Origin: Leptospiraceae bacterium
GTDB lineage: Bacteria > Spirochaetota > Leptospiria > Leptospirales > Leptospiraceae
Reading direction: 5' to 3'
Length of the DNA stretch: 64,000 nucleotides
Assembly: GCA_947458405.1 (NCBI GenBank)
Contig: CANGZW010000007.1
Coordinates: 1-64,000 of the forward strand
In this document: in pieces, positions 31,917 to 42,920 of the stretch
Numbering within the stretch: position 1 is the first letter of the stretch
Layout: every line of letters begins with the position of its first letter
The notes under the pieces: model-generated
The model's input: the letters and a program-made list of their open reading frames with translations, nothing else
The model's database searches: none
What the model was told of the DNA's origin: nothing
Made by a program: the position numbers and the translations under genes

Positions 31917-33958
31917 TATTTTATTTCCCTAGTAATTGGAATTTTTAAAAAAAATGTAGTACCTTTTTCAGAGCTTTCAAAAGTTACAGTTCCATTATGA
32001 GCTTCAATTATACCTTTAACCTGAGCCATTCCTAAGCCGGTACCATTATACTTCCCATACGTTGCAAATGGTTGGAATAATGATTTAATAATTTGAGGTG
32101 AAATACCAGGTCCATTATCTCCTAACTGCATTATAATAAAATTATTTTCTTCAAGTGTTTTAATTGAAAAAGTAGGGGAATCTTTCCCGCTATTTATGAG
32201 TGCATCTACAGAATTGGAGAATATATTCAAAATCACCCTTCTCATTCTATCTGTGTCTAAATATGCTATACCATAATACTTTATATCTATAATTAAATTT
32301 ATATTAAATTGTTTTATATCTGGATAAATAAATTTTTGAATTTCCTCTAAAAAACTCTTTACGAGGACCATTTCCTTTTTGATCTTAAATTCACCTTTAA
32401 CAAAATCTAAAATGTCATGTGACATATCTGATAATCTATATGCTTCAATTTCTATTGTCTTAAGATAACTTGATCTAGTTTCTTTACCAATATCAGAATC
32501 ATCTGCTAGTTCAGCAAAACCTATAATAGAAGAAATTGGATTTTTTAAGTCATGAACAATCATAGATGTCATACGTCCTACTAATTCAATGCGTGAACTT
32601 TTCTCTTTTAATTCTTTCGTTCTTTCCTCAACTTTAGATTCAAGATTCTTTTTTAGAGATATTAGTTTTCTATTTGAAATTTTTAAATAACCTGATAATT
32701 TTTCGACGGAAGAAAAAGATTTAGAAATTTTAACAGAAAGAAGATAAGATTGAGAAAGTATGAAAATAATTAAGCCATAGTGAGTAACATTTTCGACAAC
32801 AATATAATTATGTGATACCATAATGTCGTTTAAAATAGTAATAAAAAAAATAATAAATCCTATTAATCCAATTAATGTAGTACTTCTAGAATTTCCTCGA
32901 ATAAAGAATTTTTTTATTAGTACATAAAGTATATAAATACATTGAATAATCAATAATAATTCAAAAAGATTTAATAGTCTTGAAAAAATATATGTTTTAA
33001 GTATTATTATAAAGAATATTAATATGGATATAATAAATGTAGGAATCAGAATTAATAATTTATTTATTTCTCGTCTATTCATGACAAGAAAGAATAAATT
33101 AAATAAAATTGATGATATAAACAAACTTAAGTATTCAATTTTATTTAATAATTCCCAATTTGAATTTGATAATATTCTATATAATAATCTATCTTCTGTA
33201 GTTAATGGACGAAACATCACTGTAAAACAGAATAATCCAAAAAATAAAGCCGCATAATCTTTTTTTCTTATTGAAAATAATGTTAAATGATAAATACTCA
33301 TTACAAATAAAGCACCCACAGAAAAAAAGTTAGGCATTAATGAAAACTCTTTTTTTCTGATGATCTCATTTCTTGTTCCGAATTCTATCGAAGAAATTAT
33401 ACCAGCCTTTGAATGACTAAAATTTGAAACTTCAATTATTAATTCATTTGAATCATTAATTTCTTGAATGTCTGCAACTATTGAATCGTATTTCGGTATA
33501 TGATCTTGTTCATTTTTACCAATATGACCATTTTCTAATATAAACCTACCATTCCAAAAAATTCTATATGCTGTACTTATATTATTAAGTTTCAAGCTAT
33601 ATAATTGTTTTTTCATATATGGATTCATCAATATAGTTAATTTATATGATGCAAATCCTAAGGGAGATAATGTTTTATTTTCTATCTTGTAATCTGTCCA
33701 TGAAGAAGGAACGTCAATAAGTAAATCGTTATTTTTAGATGTTTTATCATTATGAATAAAGGTATTAAAAAAAAATTCCCATTCACCATTCAGATAAATG
33801 GTAGGTAATTTATTGAAATCATGTTTTATTAAATTAATATGACCATGGATAATATCATTTTGAATGGAGAAACTAGGATTATTACTACATTTAATTACAA
33901 AAAAAAATATAAAAAATATAGAGAGTATATATTTAATATATTTTTTTAATATATCCAT
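31916..33958 (-). CDS. 7TMR-DISM sensor histidine kinase (paralogue)
   Basis: 680 aa; lipobox-like FVIKC; LNGEWEFFFNTF, 7 TM, IVHDLKNPISSIIGFAE H-box, LGDNGPGIS, GTGLGMAQVKGIIE. Confidence 0.9.
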   Translation of the reverse strand: MDILKKYIKYILSIFFIFFFVIKCSNNPSFSIQNDIIHGHINLIKHDFNKLPTIYLNGEWEFFFNTFIHNDKTSKNNDLLIDVPSSWTDYKIENKTLSPLGFASYKLTILMNPYMKKQLYSLKLNNISTAYRIFWNGRFILENGHIGKNEQDHIPKYDSIVADIQEINDSNELIIEVSNFSHSKAGIISSIEFGTRNEIIRKKEFSLMPNFFSVGALFVMSIYHLTLFSIRKKDYAALFFGLFCFTVMFRPLTTEDRLLYRILSNSNWELLNKIEYLSLFISSILFNLFFLVMNRREINKLLILIPTFIISILIFFIIILKTYIFSRLLNLFELLLIIQCIYILYVLIKKFFIRGNSRSTTLIGLIGFIIFFITILNDIMVSHNYIVVENVTHYGLIIFILSQSYLLSVKISKSFSSVEKLSGYLKISNRKLISLKKNLESKVEERTKELKEKSSRIELVGRMTSMIVHDLKNPISSIIGFAELADDSDIGKETRSSYLKTIEIEAYRLSDMSHDILDFVKGEFKIKKEMVLVKSFLEEIQKFIYPDIKQFNINLIIDIKYYGIAYLDTDRMRRVILNIFSNSVDALINSGKDSPTFSIKTLEENNFIIMQLGDNGPGISPQIIKSLFQPFATYGKYNGTGLGMAQVKGIIEAHNGTVTFESSEKGTTFFLKIPITREIK

Positions 33959-33963
33959 AAAAA

Positions 33964-35841
33964 TTAAAAATTCTTCTTATCCTGTAAGTAAATTAGCAAT
34001 AAATCAATATCAGAAGGATCTACTCCTGAAATTTGAAGTGCTTTTTCAAGGTTTGGAGGTTGGTGTTTGGAAAGTTTTTGTATGGCCTCTTTTTTTATTC
34101 CATTTACTGCTTCATAATTAAAATTAGGTGGAATTAAAATTTGTAAATTTTTTATTCGATAATCTATTGTTTCCTGCTCTCTTTTTATATATCCTTCATA
34201 TTTTATTTCCATCTCAATAATTTTTAAGTCTTTATCATTGAGAGTATTTAATTCAGGAAAAATCGTAATACAGTCAGTTAGTTCAATTTCAGGTCGTTTT
34301 ACAAAAGAGGCTAAATCTCCACCATATTTTATAGAGTTTATATTCCTTTTTTGCAAAATCTCATTTAATTCTGAACTTGGTTTTAAGTTCATATTATAAA
34401 TTTTACTTTTAATAATTTCCATTGATTCATATTTAATTTTCATTTTATTAAAATCATCAGGAGAGATTAATCCTAAGTCTTTCCCATATTTCATCAGTCT
34501 CTTATCAGCATTATCCTGACGGAGTAGGAGTCTATGTTCAGCCCTACTTGTGAACATTCTATATGGATCTTCCACTCCTTTAAAGACTAAATCATCTACA
34601 AGTACTCCAATATAACTCTCTCCCCTTGAAAACAACATCGGAGCTTGTTTTTTTAAACTACAAATAACTGAAATACCAGCAACAAGTCCCTGTGCCGCGG
34701 CTTCCTCATATCCTGTAGTACCATTTATTTGTCCAGCGTGGTACAACCCACCTATCTTTTTTGTTTCTAAGTTAGTCTTTAACTCAGTAGGATCAACATA
34801 ATCATACTCAACAGCATAGCCCGGTCTGATTATGTCTGCATCTTCTAGGCCTTTAATGGATCTTACAATCTTCCACTGAACATCCTCAGGAAGGCTGGTT
34901 GAGATTCCGTTCACATAAATTTCTTTTGTATCATACCCTTCGGGTTCTAAAAAGATTTGATGCCGATCTCTATCTGAAAATCTTACTATTTTATCTTCAA
35001 TAGAGGGGCAGTACCTCGGTCCAATTGATTTAATTTGACCGGAGTACATTGGTGATAAATCTAAATTTTCATTAATTATCGAATGTGTTTTTTCATTAGT
35101 ATATGTTATGTGACAGGGAATTTGTCTCTGACTTAATTTTTCTGTTGAATATGAAAAAGGAGAGGGATCTTCATCTCCATCCTGAATGGCTAACCCTTCA
35201 AAATTGATAGAGTTTGCATGTAGTCTCGGAGGGGTGCCCGTTTTTAGTCTTCCTAGACGAAAGTTATACTTAATTAAGGATTTGGATAAACCCTTTACGG
35301 TCGAATCTCCCAATCGACCAGCTTCACTTTTATATTGTCCTATGTGTATTAAACTTGTTAGAAACGTTCCAGTGGTTAAAATCAAATGATTGGTGTAGTA
35401 CGTAAAATTCCTACCGGTAATAATGCCTTCTATTTTATCATTTTCAACAATGATATCTTCCACAGAATCCTGACGAATTGAAAGATTTTTTTCATTTTCT
35501 AAAGTATGTTTTATAAATAATTGATAGGCTTTTTTATCTGCCTGTGCACGAGGTGCCCATACTGAGGGACCCTTGGAAGTATTTAACATTTTGAATTGAA
35601 TACCAGTTGTATCAATTGCTTTTGCCATTAGTCCACCAAGAGCGTCAATCTCTCTAACCATATGACCTTTGGCAATTCCACCAATGGCGGGATTACAGCT
35701 CATCTGGCCGATAGTATCCACATTCATTGTAATTAAAAGGGTCTTAAAACCACCCCTACTGACCGCATACGAAGCCTCGGCTCCTGCGTGTCCTCCTCCA
35801 ACTACGATACAATCAAATTTATTGGGAAAAAATGAACTCAT
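33964..35841 (-). CDS. mnmG: tRNA uridine-5-carboxymethylaminomethyl(34) synthesis enzyme MnmG
   Basis: [80 protein letters not shown]. Start taken as MSSFFPNKF (the ORF track extends to 35925). Confidence 0.96.
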   Translation of the reverse strand: MSSFFPNKFDCIVVGGGHAGAEASYAVSRGGFKTLLITMNVDTIGQMSCNPAIGGIAKGHMVREIDALGGLMAKAIDTTGIQFKMLNTSKGPSVWAPRAQADKKAYQLFIKHTLENEKNLSIRQDSVEDIIVENDKIEGIITGRNFTYYTNHLILTTGTFLTSLIHIGQYKSEAGRLGDSTVKGLSKSLIKYNFRLGRLKTGTPPRLHANSINFEGLAIQDGDEDPSPFSYSTEKLSQRQIPCHITYTNEKTHSIINENLDLSPMYSGQIKSIGPRYCPSIEDKIVRFSDRDRHQIFLEPEGYDTKEIYVNGISTSLPEDVQWKIVRSIKGLEDADIIRPGYAVEYDYVDPTELKTNLETKKIGGLYHAGQINGTTGYEEAAAQGLVAGISVICSLKKQAPMLFSRGESYIGVLVDDLVFKGVEDPYRMFTSRAEHRLLLRQDNADKRLMKYGKDLGLISPDDFNKMKIKYESMEIIKSKIYNMNLKPSSELNEILQKRNINSIKYGGDLASFVKRPEIELTDCITIFPELNTLNDKDLKIIEMEIKYEGYIKREQETIDYRIKNLQILIPPNFNYEAVNGIKKEAIQKLSKHQPPNLEKALQISGVDPSDIDLLLIYLQDKKNF

Positions 35842-35949
35842 ATTCCCATAAATCTCTTCTAAAAACAATTGCAAATAAAAAAAGGAACTTTTTAGGAAAT
35901 ACTTTCCAACTAAAAGAATAGGCAAAGATTGGAAAAGAGATAATATTTA

Positions 35950-36213
35950 ATGATTAGACATCTTTATATTTTAGTTGTATTATTTTTTGTTTTTTGTTCA
36001 AAGACTGTCACGAAATCACCTTCGGGGGGATGTTTTAGTCAATGTAATCAAAATTATTTTCTCTGTCTTTATATAGTGAGCGAGAGTTTACCCAAGAATA
36101 AGCCTAGTTCAATTAATAACGAAGCCATAGTTTCCGCCTCCTGTGATCCGGGTGCTTGTAGAGCAAGATGCACGGGGCAGGCATTGGCTACCTATCAACA
36201 AAACCAAAGGTGA
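35950..36213 (+). CDS. Small Cys-rich lipoprotein of unknown function
   Basis: 87 aa; signal/lipobox VVLFFVFCSK; several further Cys residues (GGCFSQCNQNYFLC...SCDPGACRARC). Confidence 0.6.
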   Translation: MIRHLYILVVLFFVFCSKTVTKSPSGGCFSQCNQNYFLCLYIVSESLPKNKPSSINNEAIVSASCDPGACRARCTGQALATYQQNQR

Positions 36214-36277
36214 AGCATCTGTGTTACTAAAGTTTTCTAAATATTCCAAAATTAAATATAACAAAGGATTAAATAGC

Positions 36278-37270
36278 ATGAAGTTTCTTTATATTCTAAA
36301 TCTTATCTTTTTTATTCAGCTCCCCTTAATTTCTGGAGGCTGGAAGCCAGAGGTAGTAATAAAAAATGGAACCTTAAATCAAGCTGGTAAGGTGGATAGT
36401 TTAAAGTTAATCGCTATCTCATCAGGGATGCAACCAATCGCTGAGTTGGGTGGATTTGATACTAAAATGATAATTGATAAAATTGATATTCCTGATGAGT
36501 CACCAATTTTATTTCAAGCAAAGTACAAAGGTGCCACATATAATAAAATGGTTCCTCCAGCACCAAATTTTAGAAATAAGCCTATAGAAATAATAGTTTA
36601 CGAAACAACTACAAACATTAATGATATTGATATTAAGAGCGTAATACAAATAAATAGAGAAGAAGATTCTTTGCGGTTTATAAAGGTTTATATCTTTGAT
36701 AACTCAACTAATCCTCCTAAATCTTTTTTACCACAACAGGCAATAGAAGTATTCATACCTGATTCAGCTCAAAATCTAAGAGGACAATATACACAGGCAG
36801 ACTCAAAAATGGGTATACCTCTCTCTTTAGAAAAAGGGAATATAGGTAGAAAATTTGATAGAGCAATCTTGCCCGGCCAATCGGATCTCGTAATTTCATA
36901 CAATATTCAGTCAAATCCCGGCGAAATAACAGAATATGAAGATCGAATCTTGTTTGAAAAAGAAAATGGCAAAGTATATCTTTTAAATCCACCCGAAATG
37001 AAAATAAAAAATAAAAACTCCTCAGGCCTTCCCGAAAAAATAACAGATTCCGGTCCCGATGGAATGGCAGGTTTGAAAGTAATGTATAACAATGGTATTG
37101 CAACTATTGAAGTATCGGGAGGAAAACCTTTAGTCAAAGAAATTCCATCCGAAAGAAAAGTTGTGAACGGAACTATATTTATAAATTGGATAAATTCAAC
37201 CTATGGAGTTTTAGCAATCATGGGTATATTATTCAGTTTATCATTTATATTTGTATATAATAAAAAATAA
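36278..37270 (+). CDS. Secreted protein of unknown function with C-terminal TM anchor
   Basis: Start chosen at MKFLYILNLIFFIQLPLISGG (signal peptide) rather than the ORF-track start 36143; C-terminal hydrophobic helix YGVLAIMGILFSLSFIFVY then KK. Confidence 0.65.
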   Translation: MKFLYILNLIFFIQLPLISGGWKPEVVIKNGTLNQAGKVDSLKLIAISSGMQPIAELGGFDTKMIIDKIDIPDESPILFQAKYKGATYNKMVPPAPNFRNKPIEIIVYETTTNINDIDIKSVIQINREEDSLRFIKVYIFDNSTNPPKSFLPQQAIEVFIPDSAQNLRGQYTQADSKMGIPLSLEKGNIGRKFDRAILPGQSDLVISYNIQSNPGEITEYEDRILFEKENGKVYLLNPPEMKIKNKNSSGLPEKITDSGPDGMAGLKVMYNNGIATIEVSGGKPLVKEIPSERKVVNGTIFINWINSTYGVLAIMGILFSLSFIFVYNKK

Positions 37271-37302
37271 TATGATAAGTAATTATACTAATGGATTAAA
37301 CA

Positions 37303-39165
37303 ATGAATTTATTTAACGTAAAGAATATTTCAAAAATCAGGGGAGATAAGAAATTATTTTCTGATACAACTTTTGGCCTTCAGTCCGGTGAAAAAATGGG
37401 CATAATTGGGATAAATGGATCGGGAAAATCTACTTTATTAGGAATGATTCAGGGAATGGAGGAGCCTGACACTGGGGAAATTACCAAAAATAGAGAGTTA
37501 AAAATATCTAGTTTAAGACAATCTCCAGAGTTTTCACAGGATGATTCTGTTAGAGATCATATTTTTAAGAGCGATAGTAAGATTATAAAATTAATTAAAG
37601 ATTATGAAATTATATGTGAAAAGTATGAGAAAGATGAGGTCGCTCACGAGAAAGAATTTAATCAACTGCATTCCGAGATGGATCGTTTAAATGGTTGGGA
37701 TTATGAATCTACGGTTAGATCGATTCTCATTGAACTAGGTTTGGAAGATTTAAATAAAAAAATGGGAGAATTTTCCGGTGGCACATTAAAAAAAATAGAG
37801 CTAGTAAAAGCACTAATTGAAGAGTCAAATCTTTTAATTTTAGATGAGCCCACAAATCATCTTGATGTGGAGACAATTCTCTGGTTAGAAAATTTTTTAA
37901 TCGAAACAGACAAAGCATTAATTTTAATCACTCATGATAGATACTTTTTAGATAGAGTAGTGGATACAATTCTTGAAATTGATAGTGAGAAAGTTCAAAT
38001 TTATAAAGGAAATTATAATTATTACCTACAAAGAAAAGTTGAACTTCAGATGGTTCGCGAGAAAGAAGAAGACAAGAGAAGAAGCTTTTTAAGAAGAGAA
38101 TTAGAATGGTTGGGTAGACAACCAAAAGCAAGATCTACAAAACAAAAAGCAAGAACCGATAGAGCAGAAAATACAATTCAATTAGGTTTTAGAAAAGAAG
38201 AAGAAAAATTAGAATTAAGTGTCATTGGTAAAAGACAGGGAAAAATGATTTTAGAAATAAATAATTTAACGAAATCGTTTGGAACTCAAAAAATTATTGA
38301 TAATTTTACTTATTACTTTAAGAAAAATGAAAAATTAGGGATTGTAGGACGAAATGGTATAGGAAAATCAACCTTATTAAATTTACTATCAGGAAAATTA
38401 GAACCTGATTCTGGATTTATAAAACCGGGAGTAAATACTTCTATTGGATATTTTGATCAGGTTGGTAAAAACCTAGTGGGTGAAATGCGTGTTTTGGATT
38501 ATATTCGAAAAAATGTAGCAGAGTATATTACAATGGAAGATGGAAGTAAGATTAGCGCATCACAAATGCTAGAAAGATTTCTTTTTACAGGGGGGCTTCA
38601 GGCACTTCAGGTAAATAAGTTATCAGGAGGTGAGAAGAGGAGGTTGTATTTAGTGGAGATTCTAATGAAAAATCCAAATTTTTTAATTTTAGACGAACCA
38701 ACTAATGATCTAGATATAAAAACCCTCTCGATTTTAGAAGAATTTGTCATGGATTTTCCTGGAACGGTTATAGTCGTATCACATGATAGATATTTTATGG
38801 ATAGGGTAACCGAAACTCTAGTCGTATTTAGAGGGAAAGGTGTTATTGAAACTTATGTAGGAACCTATTCCTCTTTTTTAGATATAAATTCTAAGACAAA
38901 GAATGAAAAAGTACAAAATAAGCCTCTTTCTATTGTAGAGGAAAAAGAAAAAACACCACCAAAGTTATCTAACAAAGAAAAAAAAGAATTAGATAGTATA
39001 GAATCAGAAATTAGTAAACTCGAAGAACAAAAAAGCACCTTAACTGAAAAAATATCAAGTAATTCTAACTATCAGGAAATTTCTATATTAACAAAAGATT
39101 TAGAAATTTTAGAAGTCAGTATTCAAAAAAAAATAGAAAGGTGGGAATACCTATCATCAAAATAA
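37303..39165 (+). CDS. ABC-F family ATPase (Uup/EttA-like)
   Basis: 620 aa; two ABC domains (GINGSGKST, GRNGIGKST), two signatures (FSGGTLKKIELVKAL, LSGGEKRRLYLVEIL), C-terminal coiled coil. Confidence 0.93.
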   Translation: MNLFNVKNISKIRGDKKLFSDTTFGLQSGEKMGIIGINGSGKSTLLGMIQGMEEPDTGEITKNRELKISSLRQSPEFSQDDSVRDHIFKSDSKIIKLIKDYEIICEKYEKDEVAHEKEFNQLHSEMDRLNGWDYESTVRSILIELGLEDLNKKMGEFSGGTLKKIELVKALIEESNLLILDEPTNHLDVETILWLENFLIETDKALILITHDRYFLDRVVDTILEIDSEKVQIYKGNYNYYLQRKVELQMVREKEEDKRRSFLRRELEWLGRQPKARSTKQKARTDRAENTIQLGFRKEEEKLELSVIGKRQGKMILEINNLTKSFGTQKIIDNFTYYFKKNEKLGIVGRNGIGKSTLLNLLSGKLEPDSGFIKPGVNTSIGYFDQVGKNLVGEMRVLDYIRKNVAEYITMEDGSKISASQMLERFLFTGGLQALQVNKLSGGEKRRLYLVEILMKNPNFLILDEPTNDLDIKTLSILEEFVMDFPGTVIVVSHDRYFMDRVTETLVVFRGKGVIETYVGTYSSFLDINSKTKNEKVQNKPLSIVEEKEKTPPKLSNKEKKELDSIESEISKLEEQKSTLTEKISSNSNYQEISILTKDLEILEVSIQKKIERWEYLSSK

Positions 39166-41148
39166 TATAAATGGTTCTATACTATTTTTAGTATCCGATT
39201 GAGTTTCTAACATTAGCTTAGATTTTTTTAGATAAATTTTTGTTATTTCATCTTCAGGATTTTTTTCCATGACATCTTCAAATATTTTTATAGCTGATTT
39301 ATAATTATTTTCTTTATAAAGAATCATTCCTTTGTTATAAATTTCAAAATAATTGATATAATCTTTCTCAAAAAATTGTATTTCCCATAATTCTTTGGAT
39401 TCCTGTATCTCATTTTTTAAGATACCTATAAATCTACTTGTATGAAGATTAGTCTTGTTTTGAGTAATATCAGAGAATGACAAAATTCCCAACCTTAAAC
39501 TAGCCGAAATTTCTGATAAATTCATTGATGATTCAAGCTGAGTCATAGAGATTTTAGCTGAATTATCTTTGAGATTTAACTCAGTTAAAAAAGTATTACT
39601 GAAAAAACTAAATCCTATATTAGGTTCTTCTTCAAAAAATTTATTTGATATATTAAAATTATAAATATCATATAAAATTGAAGTAACATTATCGAAATCT
39701 TCAAAGAAAATAAATATATTAAATCCATTTACTAATTGAGTGTATAGATTAGATTTTGTGTATTTTTCATTTATATAGTCTTTTAAAATCGTAAAAGGTT
39801 TATCTAATAATAAAAATTCATTATTGTATAAATATGAAATACAGATTACATTTAATTTTTTCTCAGATACTTCATTTGTGAGGAGTTTAATTTCATTATC
39901 ATTAAATATTTTCTTTAAATCATTAATAATCAGGTCTTTATCTTTAACTGATTCTGGGATATATTCACTTGGGTCAAATGTATATTTAGATTCAAGTGAA
40001 TCCTGAAAATGTATTGTTAGATAAATTAAACTTGTCTCTATAATTATAAAAAAGATTGTGATTGGAATACTTGTTGAATAATTATATTTTTTGTAGTACC
40101 AAATCAGTTCAATAATATTTTTGAGAATGAATATTATCCAAAATGTAAATAATAATGAATTAAAGTTTTGATAAATTCTGCTTCTATAAAGCATATATCC
40201 AATTACACCCAGACCAATTAAAATGGTTTCAATTTCAAGAAAATAAAAATTAAAACTGTTTAATCCAAAAATATTAAATAAAATACCTAAATTAATTACA
40301 AAAAATGATATGAAATAAATTCTTTTTGGAATACTATCCAAAAGAAAGTAAGTATAAATCAGTACAAGTGATAACTTTAAATAATCCAAACCAAAATCAA
40401 AAAAAGACGTATCTAAATTATAAGAGCCCGATAACTCCGGGAAAATCATCCATCTTTCTGAATATATAAAACTATTTATAAGAATATAGAGAGCAATTAT
40501 TAATAAAAAGATTTGTCTTTTGATAATATATATTATAAATATATTTAATAAAAAGAAAATTATTACTCCTAAAAATATTCCTATTTGAATATTGGCATAT
40601 AAGTTTTCATTGATAACCTGTTTTGAATTTAAAAGATTAATTTTAACAGAAATAGGTGTGTCTGATTTAATTCGAATGTAGTACAGTAAATCTTTATCTG
40701 GTTCAATTGTAAAAATAGGATTTCTATAAGATAGATCTTTATATTTGGATGATATATATCTTCCATTAAATTTTTCTTCAGCCAAAGATTCTTTTGTTTT
40801 GTATGTATAAAATGTGATTTCATTTAAATTAGGATTATCGAGTTCTAAATGATTAATATTTTTGGGTACATCCTCTCCATTTAATTTTATCCATACGGCA
40901 CCACTATAATATCCCTGAAAAAAATGATTTGGAGTCTTTTTGATAAAATCTTGAGAGTGATTTTGTACAATTTCTGTGATTGTAATAGTTGAGCTATTAT
41001 CTAAAAAGACTTCATAAGGTGGGCTACTAAATTTGATGTTACATGAAAATAATAAAAAGATAATTATTAAATATACAAATCTATATAAAATTTTTATAGA
41101 ATGTATATTTAATAAAATAGATAGAGGTGAAAAAAAATATTTTTTCAA
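39157..41148 (-). CDS. 7TMR-DISM receptor with degenerate class III cyclase-like domain and C-terminal TPR
   Basis: 663 aa; lipobox LLFSC; extracellular domain (YSGAVWIKLNG), TM block, cyclase-like residues (ISMTQLESSMNLSEISASLRLGILSFSDI...), TPR-like tail FEIYNKGMILYKENNYKSAIKIFEDVMEKNPEDEITKIYLKKSK. Confidence 0.65.
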   Translation of the reverse strand: MKKYFFSPLSILLNIHSIKILYRFVYLIIIFLLFSCNIKFSSPPYEVFLDNSSTITITEIVQNHSQDFIKKTPNHFFQGYYSGAVWIKLNGEDVPKNINHLELDNPNLNEITFYTYKTKESLAEEKFNGRYISSKYKDLSYRNPIFTIEPDKDLLYYIRIKSDTPISVKINLLNSKQVINENLYANIQIGIFLGVIIFFLLNIFIIYIIKRQIFLLIIALYILINSFIYSERWMIFPELSGSYNLDTSFFDFGLDYLKLSLVLIYTYFLLDSIPKRIYFISFFVINLGILFNIFGLNSFNFYFLEIETILIGLGVIGYMLYRSRIYQNFNSLLFTFWIIFILKNIIELIWYYKKYNYSTSIPITIFFIIIETSLIYLTIHFQDSLESKYTFDPSEYIPESVKDKDLIINDLKKIFNDNEIKLLTNEVSEKKLNVICISYLYNNEFLLLDKPFTILKDYINEKYTKSNLYTQLVNGFNIFIFFEDFDNVTSILYDIYNFNISNKFFEEEPNIGFSFFSNTFLTELNLKDNSAKISMTQLESSMNLSEISASLRLGILSFSDITQNKTNLHTSRFIGILKNEIQESKELWEIQFFEKDYINYFEIYNKGMILYKENNYKSAIKIFEDVMEKNPEDEITKIYLKKSKLMLETQSDTKNSIEPFILF

Positions 41149-41167
41149 CTCAGTTTAGTTCCTTATA

Positions 41168-42181
41168 TTATCTGAGGGCTTTTGTGAAGATCATCTTTCC
41201 TGCGGCTGTCTGGATTATAGAAGTTACACTCACTTTAACATCCTTACCAACCAGATGACCACCATTCTCTATAACAACCATAGTTCCATCTTCCAAATAA
41301 CCAATTCCCTGATTTTCGTCTTTCCCTTCTTTTATCACTTGAATAGTTAGCTCTTCACCGGGCAATACAACTGGTTTTAAGGCGTTGGCAAGATTATTTA
41401 AATTGAGAACTTTTACGCCCTGTAACTCGGCAACTTTATTCAAATTAAAATCATTGGTTACTAATTTTCCACCCGTATCCCTAGCTAATTTAATTAACTT
41501 TGCATCTACTTCTCGGGTGTCGGTATAATCTGTATAAGTTATTTTGACTTCAATTGAGCCTTTCCTTTGGAGTTTGTTTAACATATCCAAACCACGTCTT
41601 CCACGTGCTCTTTTGATTGGATCAGAAGAATCACTGATTAATTGAATTTCTCGAAGTACAAAGTTTGGAAGAATCAGAGGTCCATCGATAAAATGAGTAT
41701 CAGCTATATCTAAGATTCGACCATCAATTACAACGGAAGTATCTAGAATTTTATCTCGAACTTCTTCTTGTTTTTCAGCACCCAGGCTAAATGTTCTCAT
41801 ATCACCACCCCCACCTCCAAAGATGGAAAGTCCCGGTTTTATAGAAAATTTTAACCCTGATTTAAAGCCAAGGTAGCCAAATATAAGTGCTAGAAGAAGT
41901 GGAATTCCGGAGATATTTAGAGGAGTAAATAGGTATGCCAAATAATGTGCAATCGACAGTCCAATTAATGTTCCTACTCCGGTAGTAAAAGCAGTTTCTC
42001 CGTCTATGGCAGTGGAAATTTCTTTATCTTTATAGGAAAAAATAAGTGTTAAGAAAAATGCAATGAGAGAGAATGCTATGGGTTGAATAATATCTTCACT
42101 TTTTTGAAGATATAAAGAGGTAAAGGTGACTACTGCAATAAAAAGACCACCAAGAACCCTGTACAAATGGTTCATGCTCAA
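41168..42181 (-). CDS. Membrane PIN/TRAM domain protein (YacL-like)
   Basis: 337 aa; N-terminal TMs; [19 protein letters not shown] start; [46 protein letters not shown]-like tail. Confidence 0.92.
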   Translation of the reverse strand: MSMNHLYRVLGGLFIAVVTFTSLYLQKSEDIIQPIAFSLIAFFLTLIFSYKDKEISTAIDGETAFTTGVGTLIGLSIAHYLAYLFTPLNISGIPLLLALIFGYLGFKSGLKFSIKPGLSIFGGGGGDMRTFSLGAEKQEEVRDKILDTSVVIDGRILDIADTHFIDGPLILPNFVLREIQLISDSSDPIKRARGRRGLDMLNKLQRKGSIEVKITYTDYTDTREVDAKLIKLARDTGGKLVTNDFNLNKVAELQGVKVLNLNNLANALKPVVLPGEELTIQVIKEGKDENQGIGYLEDGTMVVIENGGHLVGKDVKVSVTSIIQTAAGKMIFTKALR

Positions 42182-42210
42182 ATCCTTATTTGATATTGAG
42201 TTTTTCGGGA

Positions 42211-42789
42211 TTAAGGATTCTCTTCAGAAAGTTCAGATTCTACTTCAGGAATTTTGTTTTCAGGAGGTTGTCCAATGGAGTTAGCCAAGATATCAGATAC
42301 TATATTTCCTGCTTCTTCTTGGGGAACCCCTTTGCTAAGAGCAATCTCAGTTTTTACGAGATTGTAGGCACTCTCGTAAAGTTTTCTTTCCATTATTGAT
42401 AATTCCTTACCATTCGCTCTTCTAAACAAATTACGACAAACATCAGCAACTTCAAAGATAGATCCTGACTTAATCTTATTCATATTATTTTGATATCGGA
42501 TTTTCCAGTCTTCTTCGGTATCAACCTCATCTTTACTTAAAAGGGTTAGTACTTTTTTTATGTCCTTTTTGGGAATTATTCCTCTGATACCGACCTGTTT
42601 TGCTTTATCAACAGGTATCATAACCTTCATTTTTGTGGTTTGGATCTCGAGGCTATAGCAATCTCGCTTTTTTCCAAGAATAAGTTTCTTGCCAATTTCA
42701 GTGACGGCTCCCACTCCATGCATAGGGTATACTACATAGTCTCCGACCTTGAATTCTGTTTCTGAACTTTTTTTAGCTCCCAATTTCAA
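42211..42789 (-). CDS. CarD family transcriptional regulator
   Basis: 192 aa; [39 protein letters not shown]. Confidence 0.93.
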   Translation of the reverse strand: MKLGAKKSSETEFKVGDYVVYPMHGVGAVTEIGKKLILGKKRDCYSLEIQTTKMKVMIPVDKAKQVGIRGIIPKKDIKKVLTLLSKDEVDTEEDWKIRYQNNMNKIKSGSIFEVADVCRNLFRRANGKELSIMERKLYESAYNLVKTEIALSKGVPQEEAGNIVSDILANSIGQPPENKIPEVESELSEENP

Positions 42790-42920
42790 TCTTACAATAT
42801 AATCCGTTAAACTCGTTCTAAAGATAGAAGAGAAATTTTAGATTGTCAACTAAAATTTGATTTATAATATAAAAAATCATTTTTTTAAAGAGGGAAGGGA
42901 ATTATTGAGGGTGGTATTTG

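Noticed and set aside
36753-37103. Minus-strand ORFs inside the secreted protein gene (also 36907..37137)
   Set aside because: Antisense shadows, no independent evidence for expression.
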